DNA of 62,159 nucleotides from CAZRHR01 sp964578885 (lineage in GTDB: Bacteria; Bacteroidota; Bacteroidia; CAIKAF01), in the NCBI GenBank assembly GCA_964578885.1, contig CAZOEO010000020.1, positions 1 to 62,159 of the forward strand, written 5' to 3'. Positions 37,098-46,226 of this stretch are shown one piece after another (the first letter of the stretch is position 1; each line of letters opens with the position of its first letter). Made by a program: the position numbers and the translations under genes. Below the pieces are notes generated by a model. That model was not told where the DNA came from. It saw only the letters and a program-made list of their open reading frames with translations, and ran no database searches.

Positions 37098-38159
37098 TCA
37101 GAGGGTTTTTACCCACCCAAATGGATCGGCAATACGACCAAATTTTAAATCATCCAGATAAGCGGAAATTTTATTGGAAAATGGCCGATCGTCTACCGCT
37201 GGCAATGGAAAATCTTCACCCATGATGTGAATCAATTCAATTTGGGCAATGGTGGCGGCTGTACCTGCCCCAAAAAGTTCCGTTACACGTTGCTCGCGAA
37301 TGGCATCACGCAATTCCGTCACTTCGATTTTCCGTTCTTCTGTATTCATGCCCCAGGACCGCGCGATGTTCAGAATAGAATCTCGCGTAATACCGGGTAA
37401 AATGGTGCCACTATCCAAAGGTGGAGTGACGAGCGTTCCGTCCATCACCACAAATAAATTCATGGTTCCGGATTCCTCAATATACTTATGCTCCGCAGCA
37501 TCGGTCCAAATGAGCTGACGATATCCTTTTTCCTGTCCCAATTTGGCGGGATAAAGGGAAGCCGCGTAATTTCCGGCGGCTTTGGCAGCACCCGTTCCCC
37601 CTTTGGCCGCGCGGGTAAACTCTGTTTCCACTTTTACTTTGATGGCGCCTTGATAATAAGAACCAACGGGAGAAGTAATAATGGCAAAACGAAAGGTTTC
37701 TGAAGGCTTAATGCCCAGATACGCTTCTGTAGCAAACATAAAAGGACGAATATACAGTGAGTATCCGGGACGATCCGACACCCACTTTTCATCCAGGGAA
37801 ATTAAACTGTATAAGCCTTCTAAAAAAAGTTCTTCCGGAAACTGCGCCATACACATGCGAAACGCCGAAGTATTCAAACGGGCGGCATTGGCTTCCGGTC
37901 TAAAAATACGAATACGCTGATCTACACCACGATAGGCTTTTAAACCTTCAAATATGCTTTGGCCGTAATGCAAAGCCGACAACGCCGGATCTATTGACAT
38001 CGGTCCATAAGGCATAATCTGTGGCGTACTCCATTCTTTACCATTAAAATCACTGACCAACATGTGATCAGACATGATTTGGCCAAACGGAAGCTGATCC
38101 CAATTCACTGTAGAAAGGCGTGATTGGGCTGTCTTTTGAATAAGAATGGATGCTGACAT
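37098..38159 (-). CDS. ilvE: Branched-chain amino acid aminotransferase
   Basis: Fold-type IV PLP enzyme of 353 residues. YGPMSIDPALSALHYGQSIFEGLKAYRG at the start and NYAASLYPAKLGQEKGYRQLIWTD with the PLP-binding lysine (Lys in YPAK) identify the class II BCAT. The ESGTMNLFVV and TRDSILNIARSWG segments follow. It makes Val, Leu and Ile from their keto acids. Ends 2 bases from the convergent PqiA-like gene with no visible terminator. Confidence 0.95.
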   Translation of the reverse strand: MSASILIQKTAQSRLSTVNWDQLPFGQIMSDHMLVSDFNGKEWSTPQIMPYGPMSIDPALSALHYGQSIFEGLKAYRGVDQRIRIFRPEANAARLNTSAFRMCMAQFPEELFLEGLYSLISLDEKWVSDRPGYSLYIRPFMFATEAYLGIKPSETFRFAIITSPVGSYYQGAIKVKVETEFTRAAKGGTGAAKAAGNYAASLYPAKLGQEKGYRQLIWTDAAEHKYIEESGTMNLFVVMDGTLVTPPLDSGTILPGITRDSILNIARSWGMNTEERKIEVTELRDAIREQRVTELFGAGTAATIAQIELIHIMGEDFPLPAVDDRPFSNKISAYLDDLKFGRIADPFGWVKTL

Positions 38160-38316
38160 TGGAAAAATTAAATCAGGGCTAAGATAGCCAGTGAAGTTTA
38201 GGTTCGCCTACCCCCTTAAGTTTTTTTTCAAAATCTTACTTGTTAAAATCTCATGTCCATCCGGCGATTTTACCATGGCTATTGAAAAAACATCCAGACG
38301 GTACGTCAGAAATGAT

Positions 38317-40122
38317 TCAGGGATTGTCGGTTAAAAACTGGCAAACGACTTCTGCCTTTTTCTGTCCAATGACCTCGGCCACTTCCTCCAACTTTGCTTC
38401 ACGCAATCTTTTCACCGACTTAAACACCTTCATGAGCTTCTCAATGGTGGCAGACCCAACGCCCGGAATGTCCTCGAGCGCAGATTTGGTCAATGCTTTC
38501 CTATGCCGACTTCTGTAGTGTGTAATGCCAAAACGGTGTGCTTCGTTGCGCATATGCTGAATCACCTTCAGCGATTCAGACCGCTTATCTATGTACAACG
38601 GTAATGGATCGCCAGGAAAGTAAATCTCTTCCAGACGCTTGGCAATGCCTATTAAACTTACTTTTCCGCGCAAACCCAAGGCGTCGAAAACGGTTACGGC
38701 AGCAGATAACTGCCCTTTTCCTCCGTCTACCACCACCAGATCCGGTAAAGGCTCGTTCTCCTCGATACAGCGCCCGTATCTACGTGTGAGCACTTCTTCC
38801 ATGGTGGCGAAATCATTGGGCCCTTCCACGGTTTTTACATTATAATGTCGATATTCTTTCTTTGAAGGCTTGCCGTCCCGAAACAACACCATGGCCGACA
38901 CCGGAAATGCGCCCTGAAAATTGGAATTATCAAAACACTCAATATGATGCGGTAAAACGGGCAATCGCAAGTCTTTTTTCATGGTTTCCAACACACGAAG
39001 GGTGTGCGACTCGGGATCTTTGATGGCCATTCTACTCCATTGATCCTGAATATAAAAACGCAAATTGCGATTCGATAAATCTAAAAGCAATTTTTTATCA
39101 CCACGTTGGGCTACATGATATTTCAGTCCGGGAATCTGCACCTCCGGCATCCGGTCCACCACCACTTCTTTTGCGAGGGATTTAAATTTCCGACGCAACT
39201 CAAAGATGGCCAGCGCCAATAATTCTTCCGGTGTTTCTTCCATTTTCCGCTTTAAATCCAGGGTATGCCCCTGCACCACAGCGCCTTCGATAACCTGCAA
39301 ATAATTGACATACACATGGCTTCCCTCTTCCGCCAAAGTAAACACATCGCAATCTCCCACGTCCTGACCCACCACCACTGACTTGGAACGGTACTGCTCT
39401 AACAATGCAATTCGTTCTTTCAAATCCTGGGCCTGCTCAAATTCATACTTTTCCGCATGGCCCATCATTCTGGTCTTGAGCAATCGAATAAGACTTCCCG
39501 TACGTCCACGGATTATTTCACGAACATCCTGAATCATTAAATGATAGGACACTTCGTTCTGTAAACCAACACATGGTGCCTTGCAGTTCCCGAGGTGATA
39601 CTCTAAACACACCTTGAATTTTCCTTCGCGAATGGCTTTTTCCTGTAGTTGTAACCGACAGGAGCGCAGCGGATAAAGCTGACGAATGAGATCCAAGACA
39701 TTACGCATCATTTTGATAGAAGCGTATGGTCCGAAATATTCGTCATCTTCATTCAGCTTCCTCCTCGTGGGAAATAACCGGGGAAAAGGTTCATTGGTGA
39801 TACAAATCCAGGGATAGGTTTTGTCGTCCCGCAGCATCACGTTGAATCGGGGCTTTTGTTCTTTAATCAGGTTGTTCTCCAGCAACAAGGCGTCCAACTC
39901 TGTTTCAACCACCAAAATCTGAATATCCCGGATCAGCTTTACCATGAGACGAATTCTTCCACTATCGTAATGCTGTTTGTGAAAATAGGAGCTAACCCTG
40001 TTTTTCAGGTTTTTGGCTTTACCCACATAGAGCAAAGTTTGCTTCTCATCATAGAACCGATACACTCCCGGAGTTTCCGGCAGGGTCTTTAAAATTTCCT
40101 GAATTTTGGGGTCAATGTCCAT
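38317..40122 (-). CDS. uvrC: Excinuclease ABC subunit C
   Basis: Nucleotide excision repair nuclease of 601 residues. The GIY-YIG domain (PETPGVYRFYDEKQTLLYVGKAKNLKNRV) is at residues ~14-45, the UVR/UvrB-binding stretch (FEQAQDLKERIALLEQYR) near 210, and the RNase H-like C-terminal nuclease has DGGKGQLSAA near 470. A helix-hairpin-helix pair (LEDIPGVGSATIEKLMKVF) ends the protein. It makes both incisions at lesions bound by UvrAB. Confidence 0.96.
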   Translation of the reverse strand: MDIDPKIQEILKTLPETPGVYRFYDEKQTLLYVGKAKNLKNRVSSYFHKQHYDSGRIRLMVKLIRDIQILVVETELDALLLENNLIKEQKPRFNVMLRDDKTYPWICITNEPFPRLFPTRRKLNEDDEYFGPYASIKMMRNVLDLIRQLYPLRSCRLQLQEKAIREGKFKVCLEYHLGNCKAPCVGLQNEVSYHLMIQDVREIIRGRTGSLIRLLKTRMMGHAEKYEFEQAQDLKERIALLEQYRSKSVVVGQDVGDCDVFTLAEEGSHVYVNYLQVIEGAVVQGHTLDLKRKMEETPEELLALAIFELRRKFKSLAKEVVVDRMPEVQIPGLKYHVAQRGDKKLLLDLSNRNLRFYIQDQWSRMAIKDPESHTLRVLETMKKDLRLPVLPHHIECFDNSNFQGAFPVSAMVLFRDGKPSKKEYRHYNVKTVEGPNDFATMEEVLTRRYGRCIEENEPLPDLVVVDGGKGQLSAAVTVFDALGLRGKVSLIGIAKRLEEIYFPGDPLPLYIDKRSESLKVIQHMRNEAHRFGITHYRSRHRKALTKSALEDIPGVGSATIEKLMKVFKSVKRLREAKLEEVAEVIGQKKAEVVCQFLTDNP

Positions 40123-40195
40123 GGCTGCGTCGAAATTAACAACAAACCATGGAAAAGAAGGGTTTTAAATGCATGAAGGAAAAAGGTTTGCGCGT

Positions 40196-40203
40196 TACAT
40201 TTG
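40196..40203 (+). promoter_or_regulatory. Candidate -7 box for the NlpC/P60 gene
   Basis: TACATTTG fits TAnnTTTG and ends 4 bases before the GTG start at 40208. Confidence 0.4.
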
Positions 40204-40207
40204 AGGA

Positions 40208-40726
40208 GTGGCCACAGAATGTACGTTTTATCCTTTTATTTTCCGCATCTTCCTGCTTTTGGTGCTAACCGGCGCAGGGTTTACGGGCTGTAAAAGCAAA
40301 CAGCCGGCCCGGCATGAAGCCGGTGCCATGGTAGTAGGCGGATATTCCCTTGAAGCAAATGCACACAAAACGTTGGTAAAAGCGGTTTTGCCATGGCTGG
40401 GCACGCCGCATGTATTGGGTGGAACCACACAAAAAGGAGTGGATTGCAGCGGTTTTGTCCAGGAAATGATTCGTGTAGTTTGGGGAAAACAAGCCCCCAG
40501 AAGCAGTCGCGAACAATTTGAATGGGCCAAACCCATAGACGCCGGAAAGCAAACCGGTGGCGACCTGGTCTTTTTCCGCATCAGGGGTCCCAAAGTTTCA
40601 CATGTTGGCCTCATGCTGGACACGCAGCATTTTGCCCATGCCAGCGCATCTTCCGGCGTCCGGGTAGATCATCTTTCCACAGCCTATTATGCAAAAACCT
40701 GGGTTGGATTTGGGCGGATTCCCTGA
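40208..40726 (+). CDS. NlpC/P60 peptidoglycan hydrolase, lipoprotein
   Basis: Lipoprotein of 172 residues with lipobox ending in Cys 28 (AGFTGC). The NlpC/P60 catalytic Cys lies in GVDCSGFVQEMI, with the His in KVSHVGLML and the third polar residue in HFAHASASSG. It should cleave peptide bonds in cell-wall stems in the periplasm or at the outer membrane. GTG 40208 is the only start giving the full signal. It precedes the OmpA-family gene by 16 bases, suggesting a cell-envelope pair. Confidence 0.87.
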   Translation: MATECTFYPFIFRIFLLLVLTGAGFTGCKSKQPARHEAGAMVVGGYSLEANAHKTLVKAVLPWLGTPHVLGGTTQKGVDCSGFVQEMIRVVWGKQAPRSSREQFEWAKPIDAGKQTGGDLVFFRIRGPKVSHVGLMLDTQHFAHASASSGVRVDHLSTAYYAKTWVGFGRIP

Positions 40727-40742
40727 TTATGAATAACATTAC

Positions 40743-42779
40743 ATGAAGAAAATGAACAAAATGATTTTAAATTTCAGGATATCCGAATGGGGCAATTCGG
40801 GAAAATGGTGGCTTATTCTTGTATGTATAAGCTTACACTCCTCGCTTTTTGCCCAAATAAATGTGGCATTTACCCGGGAAAACTTCCCGGAATCCAGAAA
40901 AGGTTTAAAAATGGCGCTCGCCGCCATCGAACAAGGCGACCGCTACTATTTTGGCCACGAAAATGGATATGGCATGGCGCTGCCTTATTACCTGCAAGCC
41001 TACCAGTTCAATGGAAACAACGCCGAGCTGAATTTTAAAATCGGGGAATGTTACCTGCGACATCAGGAAAAATTCCGGGCCCTCGCCTTTTTGGAACGGG
41101 CGGCAAAACTAAATCCTCACATGGGAATGGATTTAGATTGGGCACTGGGAAAAGCACACCAATATGCCCTTGACTTTCTAACGGCAGAAACATTCTATTT
41201 AAAATGCAAGGAAGCCTATCTTGGTAACAATCAGGATACCTTACACTTCATTGCACGAAAACTGGAAGAATGCCGGTTGGGACAAGGATATTTGAGAAAG
41301 CCGGCCAACCATAAAATCGAAAACCTGGGTGAACGCCTGAATACACGCTACGATGAATACGTTCCACTCATTACGGCAGACGAATTTATGTTTGTGTTTA
41401 CCACACGTCGTCCTCATAAAAAACAACGTTACCTGAATGAGTTATATCTTGATTATTATGAAGATATCTACGCAGCCTATTATCGGAACGGGCAATGGAC
41501 CATGCCGGAAAGATTGAGCCGTCCGATCAATATTAAAGGACGGAACAACGCTTCTGTCCATTTAACTTTCGACGGACAAACCATTTATTCGTACCGTTCT
41601 AAAAACAATGGGGACATCTACATGTCTCGTTTAGAAGGTGAAAAATGGAGCAAACCCAAGCCTTTCAGAGAAATCAATGACCGCGATCATCAGGAATCGC
41701 ATATCTGCCTTTCTTACGATGGAAATACCGCATATTTTGTAAGCGATCGTCCGGGAGGCTACGGAGGAAAAGACATTTGGTATATCGAGAGAAAAGAAGA
41801 GGGCTGGGGCATGCCTCAAAATTTAGGACCGGTCGTCAATACGCCCGGTGATGAAGAATCTCCTTTTATCCACCCCGACAACAAAACCATGTATTTCAGC
41901 TCGGCAGGCCATCCGGGCATGGGAGGGTTCGATATTTTTGAAACGGAAAAAACAGATTCCGGCTGGACCAAACCCCGAAACCTGCGGTATCCCATCAATG
42001 GACCCGATGATGACTTGTTCTTCATTCTATCCGCGGACGGAATGAACGCCTATTTTTCCAGCGCAAGAATGGGCGGATTCGGTGGACAAGACCTCTATGT
42101 CATTCGTCCGTTTAACCCGGATTTTCCGGAAGAAACGGTTCCTTTTAAAGAGTTCGATGTCACCCTATTTGTGGGCTTGCTAAAGGACAATGACACCAAA
42201 AAACCAGTAGGTGGCCAGGTGGAAATTATAGATTTGGCCACGGGAAAAATGGTTTGGTCCAATGCCGTCAATCAGGCCACAGGGAAATTTACCCTAACCC
42301 TACCCACCGGGGTGAATTATGGACTGGCCGTAGAATCCGATGGCTATCTGTTTTATTCAGAAAACTTTAACCTTGAAAAACAAAAAGGATTCCGGGAAGT
42401 ACAGAAAGTTGTTTACCTGAAAAAAGTAGGAGAAGGCGCCAGTTTGGTCCTGAACAACGTATTCTTTGAATTCAACAAATGGGATTTAAAGCCGGAATCG
42501 GTAAATGAACTGGAAAGGGCATTGGCACTCTTGCAGCGATACGCGCAATTCCGCGTTGTGATTGAAGGGCATACCGACAATGTAGGTTCGGATGAAATCA
42601 ATGAAAGGATTTCACAACAACGTGCCGAATCGGTGCGAAACTACCTGGTAAAGCGAGGCTTACCTGCAGAACGCATTGTCATGGTGCAAGGTTATGGGAA
42701 AAAGAAACCTTTAACCACAAACGATACGCCTGAAGGAAGGGCCACCAACAGACGGGTTGAAATTAAATTACAGCGGTAA
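40743..42779 (+). CDS. OmpA-family protein with PD40 repeats
   Basis: Protein of 678 residues with a signal peptide (ISLHSSLFAQ). TPR-like helices lie at ~40-170. A WD40-like PD40 propeller follows with repeated FDGQTIYSYRSKNNGDIY, SYDGNTAYFVSDRPGGYGG and MYFSSAGHPGMGGFDIF. A carboxypeptidase-D-like beta domain comes next (~470-540), and a C-terminal OmpA peptidoglycan-binding domain ends it (VFFEFNKWDLKPES, VIEGHTDNVGSDEIN, ATNRRVEIKLQR). This architecture, an outer-membrane protein anchored to the wall, resembles PorE-type T9SS-linked proteins. The specific role is inference. Confidence 0.9.
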   Translation: MKKMNKMILNFRISEWGNSGKWWLILVCISLHSSLFAQINVAFTRENFPESRKGLKMALAAIEQGDRYYFGHENGYGMALPYYLQAYQFNGNNAELNFKIGECYLRHQEKFRALAFLERAAKLNPHMGMDLDWALGKAHQYALDFLTAETFYLKCKEAYLGNNQDTLHFIARKLEECRLGQGYLRKPANHKIENLGERLNTRYDEYVPLITADEFMFVFTTRRPHKKQRYLNELYLDYYEDIYAAYYRNGQWTMPERLSRPINIKGRNNASVHLTFDGQTIYSYRSKNNGDIYMSRLEGEKWSKPKPFREINDRDHQESHICLSYDGNTAYFVSDRPGGYGGKDIWYIERKEEGWGMPQNLGPVVNTPGDEESPFIHPDNKTMYFSSAGHPGMGGFDIFETEKTDSGWTKPRNLRYPINGPDDDLFFILSADGMNAYFSSARMGGFGGQDLYVIRPFNPDFPEETVPFKEFDVTLFVGLLKDNDTKKPVGGQVEIIDLATGKMVWSNAVNQATGKFTLTLPTGVNYGLAVESDGYLFYSENFNLEKQKGFREVQKVVYLKKVGEGASLVLNNVFFEFNKWDLKPESVNELERALALLQRYAQFRVVIEGHTDNVGSDEINERISQQRAESVRNYLVKRGLPAERIVMVQGYGKKKPLTTNDTPEGRATNRRVEIKLQR

Positions 42780-42846
42780 CCAAAGTATAAACCGAACCCT
42801 GGCTCCTGTAGGCATGCGGAACCGACCAACGGGGCTTTTCTGAGCA

Positions 42847-44217
42847 TCAATACAAAATGATGACTTCTCCTCGTGCACCCGGGTCTCCGGCTTGCACTGT
42901 GGCTCCATTTCCACCACCTCCACTATTTGAAGCGTAAGAAAAAATTGTGGCGGCCGGAACCGTTACAGGCGCACCGCCCGCACCGCCATTGCCATCGATG
43001 CCACCGGCATGGCCAGTCCAAAAATTCGCAGTAAGGCCGGGTGCAGCATAATTTCCGCCACCAGAGGCACTTCCGCCACCCGTAAGGTTGGTTTGTCCGT
43101 TTCCGCCGAAATGGCCGCCACCACCACCACCGCCGCCGCCGCCATCACCACTAAATGCAGCGCCATTTCCACCATTTGGATTTCCTGTATGTCCATTGGG
43201 CTGACTACCGCCACCGGGAGCCGCCACATTGTTTGCCGTGCCTTCGTTGCTGCCGCCACCACCAGCGCCGCCACCGGCCACAAGCCAGTATGCACTGCCG
43301 CTTACCATTCCCGACCAGCCTCCACCTCCGCCGCCGCCGCCACTGCAAGGCGACGTTCCTGCATTTCCGCCATTTCCACCGCCATTTAAACCGCCGACGC
43401 CCCCATTGCCATTCGAGCCACTGCATGCGGAGTTTCCTCCCTGACCGCCGCCGCCAACACCAATAGTGTACACTTGCCCCACGAGCACAGGAATTCCTGC
43501 TGTAGCCACAGCACCGCTGCCACCACCGCCACCCACCGGACCGTCGTATCCGCCGCCGCCGCCGCCACCGCCAACAGCCAGAACATGTACGAATAAAGCA
43601 GGTGATGTCCAACTGGTTTGCCCCGGATTTTGAAAACTAACACGAACAGGATTGGTCGTGGTTACTTGTACCTGATTCCCGTAAGCAGTTCCTGCGATAT
43701 TGGTGGCAAAAGCCCGTACATAATAAGTGGTATTGGGAGTCAGTGGATAGGCGGCCAGGCCACTAAACACGCCAATGCCGGTGCCGGACAAACGAACGCT
43801 GTCTGCCAGCGTAGGATTGGGATTGATTCCGTAACAAATACCTCGTTGCGACACAGTAGCCCCCCCATCCGACACCACTTGTCCGGCCATCGAAAAGGCA
43901 TAAGCGGAAATCTGACTGACCGGAGAAGTAGTGACCACCGGCAAACCAATACAGGGACTATACCAACCCTGATTTTGTGTAAAAAACTCCAGACAATCTT
44001 TGTCAAGATTAAAAATAACAAGACCCAAAGCAGGATTGGCAATGGCGTTTCGCTGCGCTGTCGTAAGCCTCGGAGGTAAAAAACCCTGGTGGGTAGATTC
44101 AAGCTCAAGTACCGCAGAAGGCTGTGGAGAACCAGGATTTGAAGCACTAATTTTGGCTCCCTGAGCAGAAAGATTTTGCCAAAACAACAGGACATACAGA
44201 AGGGGAAACAGGCGCAT
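42847..44217 (-). CDS. Secreted glycine-rich protein (paralogue of 24116-25690)
   Basis: Protein of 456 residues with a signal peptide (LYVLLFWQNLSAQ). Its N-terminal module (AKISASNPGSPQPSAVLELESTHQGFLPPRLTTAQRNAIANPALGLVIFN) is the same unit as in the gene at 24116. A fibronectin/Ig-like domain (NTTYYVRAFATNIAGTAYGNQV) replaces the PKD domains. The last ~250 residues are Gly-rich with GGGGGGG runs, ending in GEVIILY. Likely surface-exposed; function unknown. Long frames on the opposite strand here are artefacts of GCC-rich repeats. Confidence 0.8.
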   Translation of the reverse strand: MRLFPLLYVLLFWQNLSAQGAKISASNPGSPQPSAVLELESTHQGFLPPRLTTAQRNAIANPALGLVIFNLDKDCLEFFTQNQGWYSPCIGLPVVTTSPVSQISAYAFSMAGQVVSDGGATVSQRGICYGINPNPTLADSVRLSGTGIGVFSGLAAYPLTPNTTYYVRAFATNIAGTAYGNQVQVTTTNPVRVSFQNPGQTSWTSPALFVHVLAVGGGGGGGGYDGPVGGGGGSGAVATAGIPVLVGQVYTIGVGGGGQGGNSACSGSNGNGGVGGLNGGGNGGNAGTSPCSGGGGGGGGWSGMVSGSAYWLVAGGGAGGGGSNEGTANNVAAPGGGSQPNGHTGNPNGGNGAAFSGDGGGGGGGGGGHFGGNGQTNLTGGGSASGGGNYAAPGLTANFWTGHAGGIDGNGGAGGAPVTVPAATIFSYASNSGGGGNGATVQAGDPGARGEVIILY

Positions 44218-44329
44218 AAGGCTGGAATTGTGCCTTTAAGATACAAAAAGCAAATACAAAACCAACCTAAATACTTTGGCTACTAAACAGATACAATATC
44301 AATAGCCAAGCGGTGTAAAACTGTATGTT

Positions 44330-45226
44330 TTACATGTATCCCATCTGATTGAGGTGTCTGTCGTCGTCGCGCCAGTTTTCCACCACTTTTACATACAATT
44401 CCAAAAACACTTTTTTACCCAAAAATGCTTCCATATCAATCCGGGCTTCTGTTCCCACTCGTTTAATCGCAGCCCCTTTATGGCCAATAATAATATTCTT
44501 ATGGGTGGCTTTGCTTACGTAAATGATTCCACGGATTCTCACCAATGTCGGGCCGTCTTCGAACGTTTCGATGTCGGTCTGCACGGAATATGGAATTTCC
44601 CGGGAGTAGTGCAGCAGAATTTTTTCCCGAATCATTTCCGCCAGGAAAAAGCGCACCGGGCGATCTGACACATCTTCCTTATCGAAATAGGGTGGATGTT
44701 CCGGCATAAATTCTTTTAAACGATTAAAAAGCTCCGGAACGCCAAAACCGGTCATGGCAGAGATGGGATGAATGGGGATATCCGGAAAACGAGTTCCAAT
44801 CGCAGTGGCCAGTTCTTGTAATTGTTCCTGGGTAATAAGATCTAATTTATTCAGGACAAAAATGGCCGGAAGTTGCTTTTGAGCGAGTTTTTGTTGAATT
44901 TTCTCGAAAAGAGGGCCATTGGGCATGAGTAGTTCCGGATCTGCAGCATCGGCTACAAAGAGGTACACATCGCCGTCCTCTAAACTGGATTCTACGGCTT
45001 GCATCATTCTTTCCTGCAATTTATACTTTGGATCCATCACGCCGGGGGTATCGGAGAAAATGATTTGATAAGACTCATCGTTGTAAATGGCAAGAATCCG
45101 ATGCCTAGTTGTTTGGGCTTTGGCAGTAACAATGGCCAGCTTTTCCCCCATCAGTTGGTTCAGCAGGGTGCTTTTTCCTGCATTGGGTTTTCCGATAATA
45201 TTAACGTATCCGGCAAAATGACTCAT
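44330..45226 (-). CDS. era: GTPase Era
   Basis: Ribosome-assembly GTPase of 298 residues that binds 16S rRNA. G1 GKPNAGKS is at 12-19, G3 DTPG and G4 NKLD are present, and the C-terminal KH RNA-binding domain includes IIGHKGAAIKRVG. ATG 45226 starts at the conserved MSHFAGYVNIIG; a longer frame adds 25 unlikely residues. The stop lies close to a T-rich stretch. Confidence 0.95.
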   Translation of the reverse strand: MSHFAGYVNIIGKPNAGKSTLLNQLMGEKLAIVTAKAQTTRHRILAIYNDESYQIIFSDTPGVMDPKYKLQERMMQAVESSLEDGDVYLFVADAADPELLMPNGPLFEKIQQKLAQKQLPAIFVLNKLDLITQEQLQELATAIGTRFPDIPIHPISAMTGFGVPELFNRLKEFMPEHPPYFDKEDVSDRPVRFFLAEMIREKILLHYSREIPYSVQTDIETFEDGPTLVRIRGIIYVSKATHKNIIIGHKGAAIKRVGTEARIDMEAFLGKKVFLELYVKVVENWRDDDRHLNQMGYM

Positions 45227-45305
45227 AAGTGAAAAAAAATTTGGCTGGAAAGATACGTTTAAATATATTTGCAGTCCGAAAAACAATTGTTCTTTCGACA
45301 CACAG

Positions 45306-45378
45306 TGCGGGATGGAGAAGTAGGTATCTCGTCGGGCTCATAACCCGAAGATCGTTGGTTCGAGTCCAACTCCCGCTA
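45306..45378 (+). tRNA. Initiator tRNA-Met (CAT)
   Basis: Cloverleaf of 73 nt with anticodon CAT in loop CTCATAA. The 1-72 position is a U-U mismatch and the anticodon stem has three G-C pairs (TCGGG/CCCGA). Both are initiator hallmarks. CC is encoded after the discriminator A, but CCA is not complete. Confidence 0.9.
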
Positions 45379-45390
45379 CCTAAAGCGAAA

Positions 45391-45418
45391 AAAGCCGGTC
45401 CGCTGATCGGCTTTTTTT
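45391..45418 (+). terminator. Terminator after initiator tRNA
   Basis: AAAGCCG and CGGCTTT form a stem around GTCCGCTGAT, followed by a run of T. Confidence 0.85.
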
Positions 45419-45455
45419 GTGGTATCCGGCCGCCACACGTATCGGATTTCAAATT

Positions 45456-45527
45456 GGTCCCGTAGTAGAATGGATACTACGTAAGTCTCCGGAACTTAAG
45501 ATACAGGTTCGATTCCTGTCGGGACCA
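45456..45527 (+). tRNA. tRNA-Arg (CCG)
   Basis: Acceptor GGTCCCG/CGGGACC, D-stem GTAG/CTAC, anticodon stem TAAGT/ACTTA with loop CTCCGGA (anticodon CCG), and T-stem ACAGG/CCTGT. CCA is not encoded. The DNA composition shifts to AT-rich right after it, which fits use of its 3' end as an integration site. Confidence 0.92.
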
Positions 45528-45676
45528 CAACAATAAAGCGCAAACGGCTTATAATCAGGGTTTTATATTTGTTTACTCTGTGTTTTAGCCGACCATTAGC
45601 CGACTATTTGTTTGGAGAGAGGGAGAATTCGTTCAGTGAGGATGTGGTGAGCCAAACTTTGATTAACTACAAATGT

Positions 45677-45725
45677 GTCTGCGGAGCACTAAACCGCCAC
45701 TTTTGGGTAGGTGCTATTATGGGCT
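45677..45725 (-). repeat. Shared ~50-bp element, copy A
   Basis: On the plus strand it contains GCACTAAACCGCCACTTTTG. It is alignable over its length with the element at 48003-48052. It lies just downstream of the WapI-like gene stop. Confidence 0.65.
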
Positions 45726-45731
45726 GCCTTT

Positions 45732-46199
45732 CTATTCATTTTTAATTTTAAAGTCTCCTGTTATTGGAAACTGTTTTGTAATTCTGTCAAGTTGATTTAC
45801 GAATTCTTTTAATCCTGTCTGGTCGAAACCCATAGTAAAAGTAAGTTCACTTGCATTTACACCTGGCTGGTCACACGCTTTTACATTAACATCAAAGTGT
45901 CCGATTCCATCTCCAGTAATTTTAAGTTCTAAGTAACCTTCTAAATCATTAAAATTCGCTGTTCCTTTCAGATTGCCATAAAGGCGTGATAGTTCTTGCT
46001 TGAACTTTTCAAAGTCGACTGTCATAAAGTCTCCCGAATATTGTCCAGAAAACTTACCGCCTTTAACCGTCACTTTTGTCTTTACCCAATTCTTGTCACA
46101 GTCAATGTTGGAGTCATACTTTATTAACTCAATTGGTTCAAGTCGAACGATGTCTCCAGCGTCAAACAATTCAAAATATATTTCTTGTCTCTCTGTCAT
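45732..46199 (-). CDS. WapI-like immunity protein (orphan)
   Basis: Protein of 155 residues, no signal peptide, mixed alpha/beta. An N-terminal IYFELFDAGDIVRLEPIELI, a central KVTVKGGKFSGQYSGDF, and LYGNLKGTANFNDLEGYLELKITGDGIGHFDV-like text near the end resemble the WapI/DUF5959 group of contact-dependent toxin immunity proteins. No toxin gene is adjacent, so it may be an orphan or cassette-borne immunity gene. Only 26 bases separate its start from the IS1182 end at 46227, so the insertion has replaced its upstream region. Confidence 0.55.
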   Translation of the reverse strand: MTERQEIYFELFDAGDIVRLEPIELIKYDSNIDCDKNWVKTKVTVKGGKFSGQYSGDFMTVDFEKFKQELSRLYGNLKGTANFNDLEGYLELKITGDGIGHFDVNVKACDQPGVNASELTFTMGFDQTGLKEFVNQLDRITKQFPITGDFKIKNE

Positions 46200-46226
46200 T
46201 GTTGTATCGTCCTAAGGTTGCCCTAA

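Noticed and set aside
43009..43612. Several long frames on both strands in the Gly-rich genes (also 25133-25607)
   Set aside because: Produced by GGC/GCC-rich repeats; their products are low-complexity Arg/Trp, Ala/Pro or Ser/Thr runs with no independent support.
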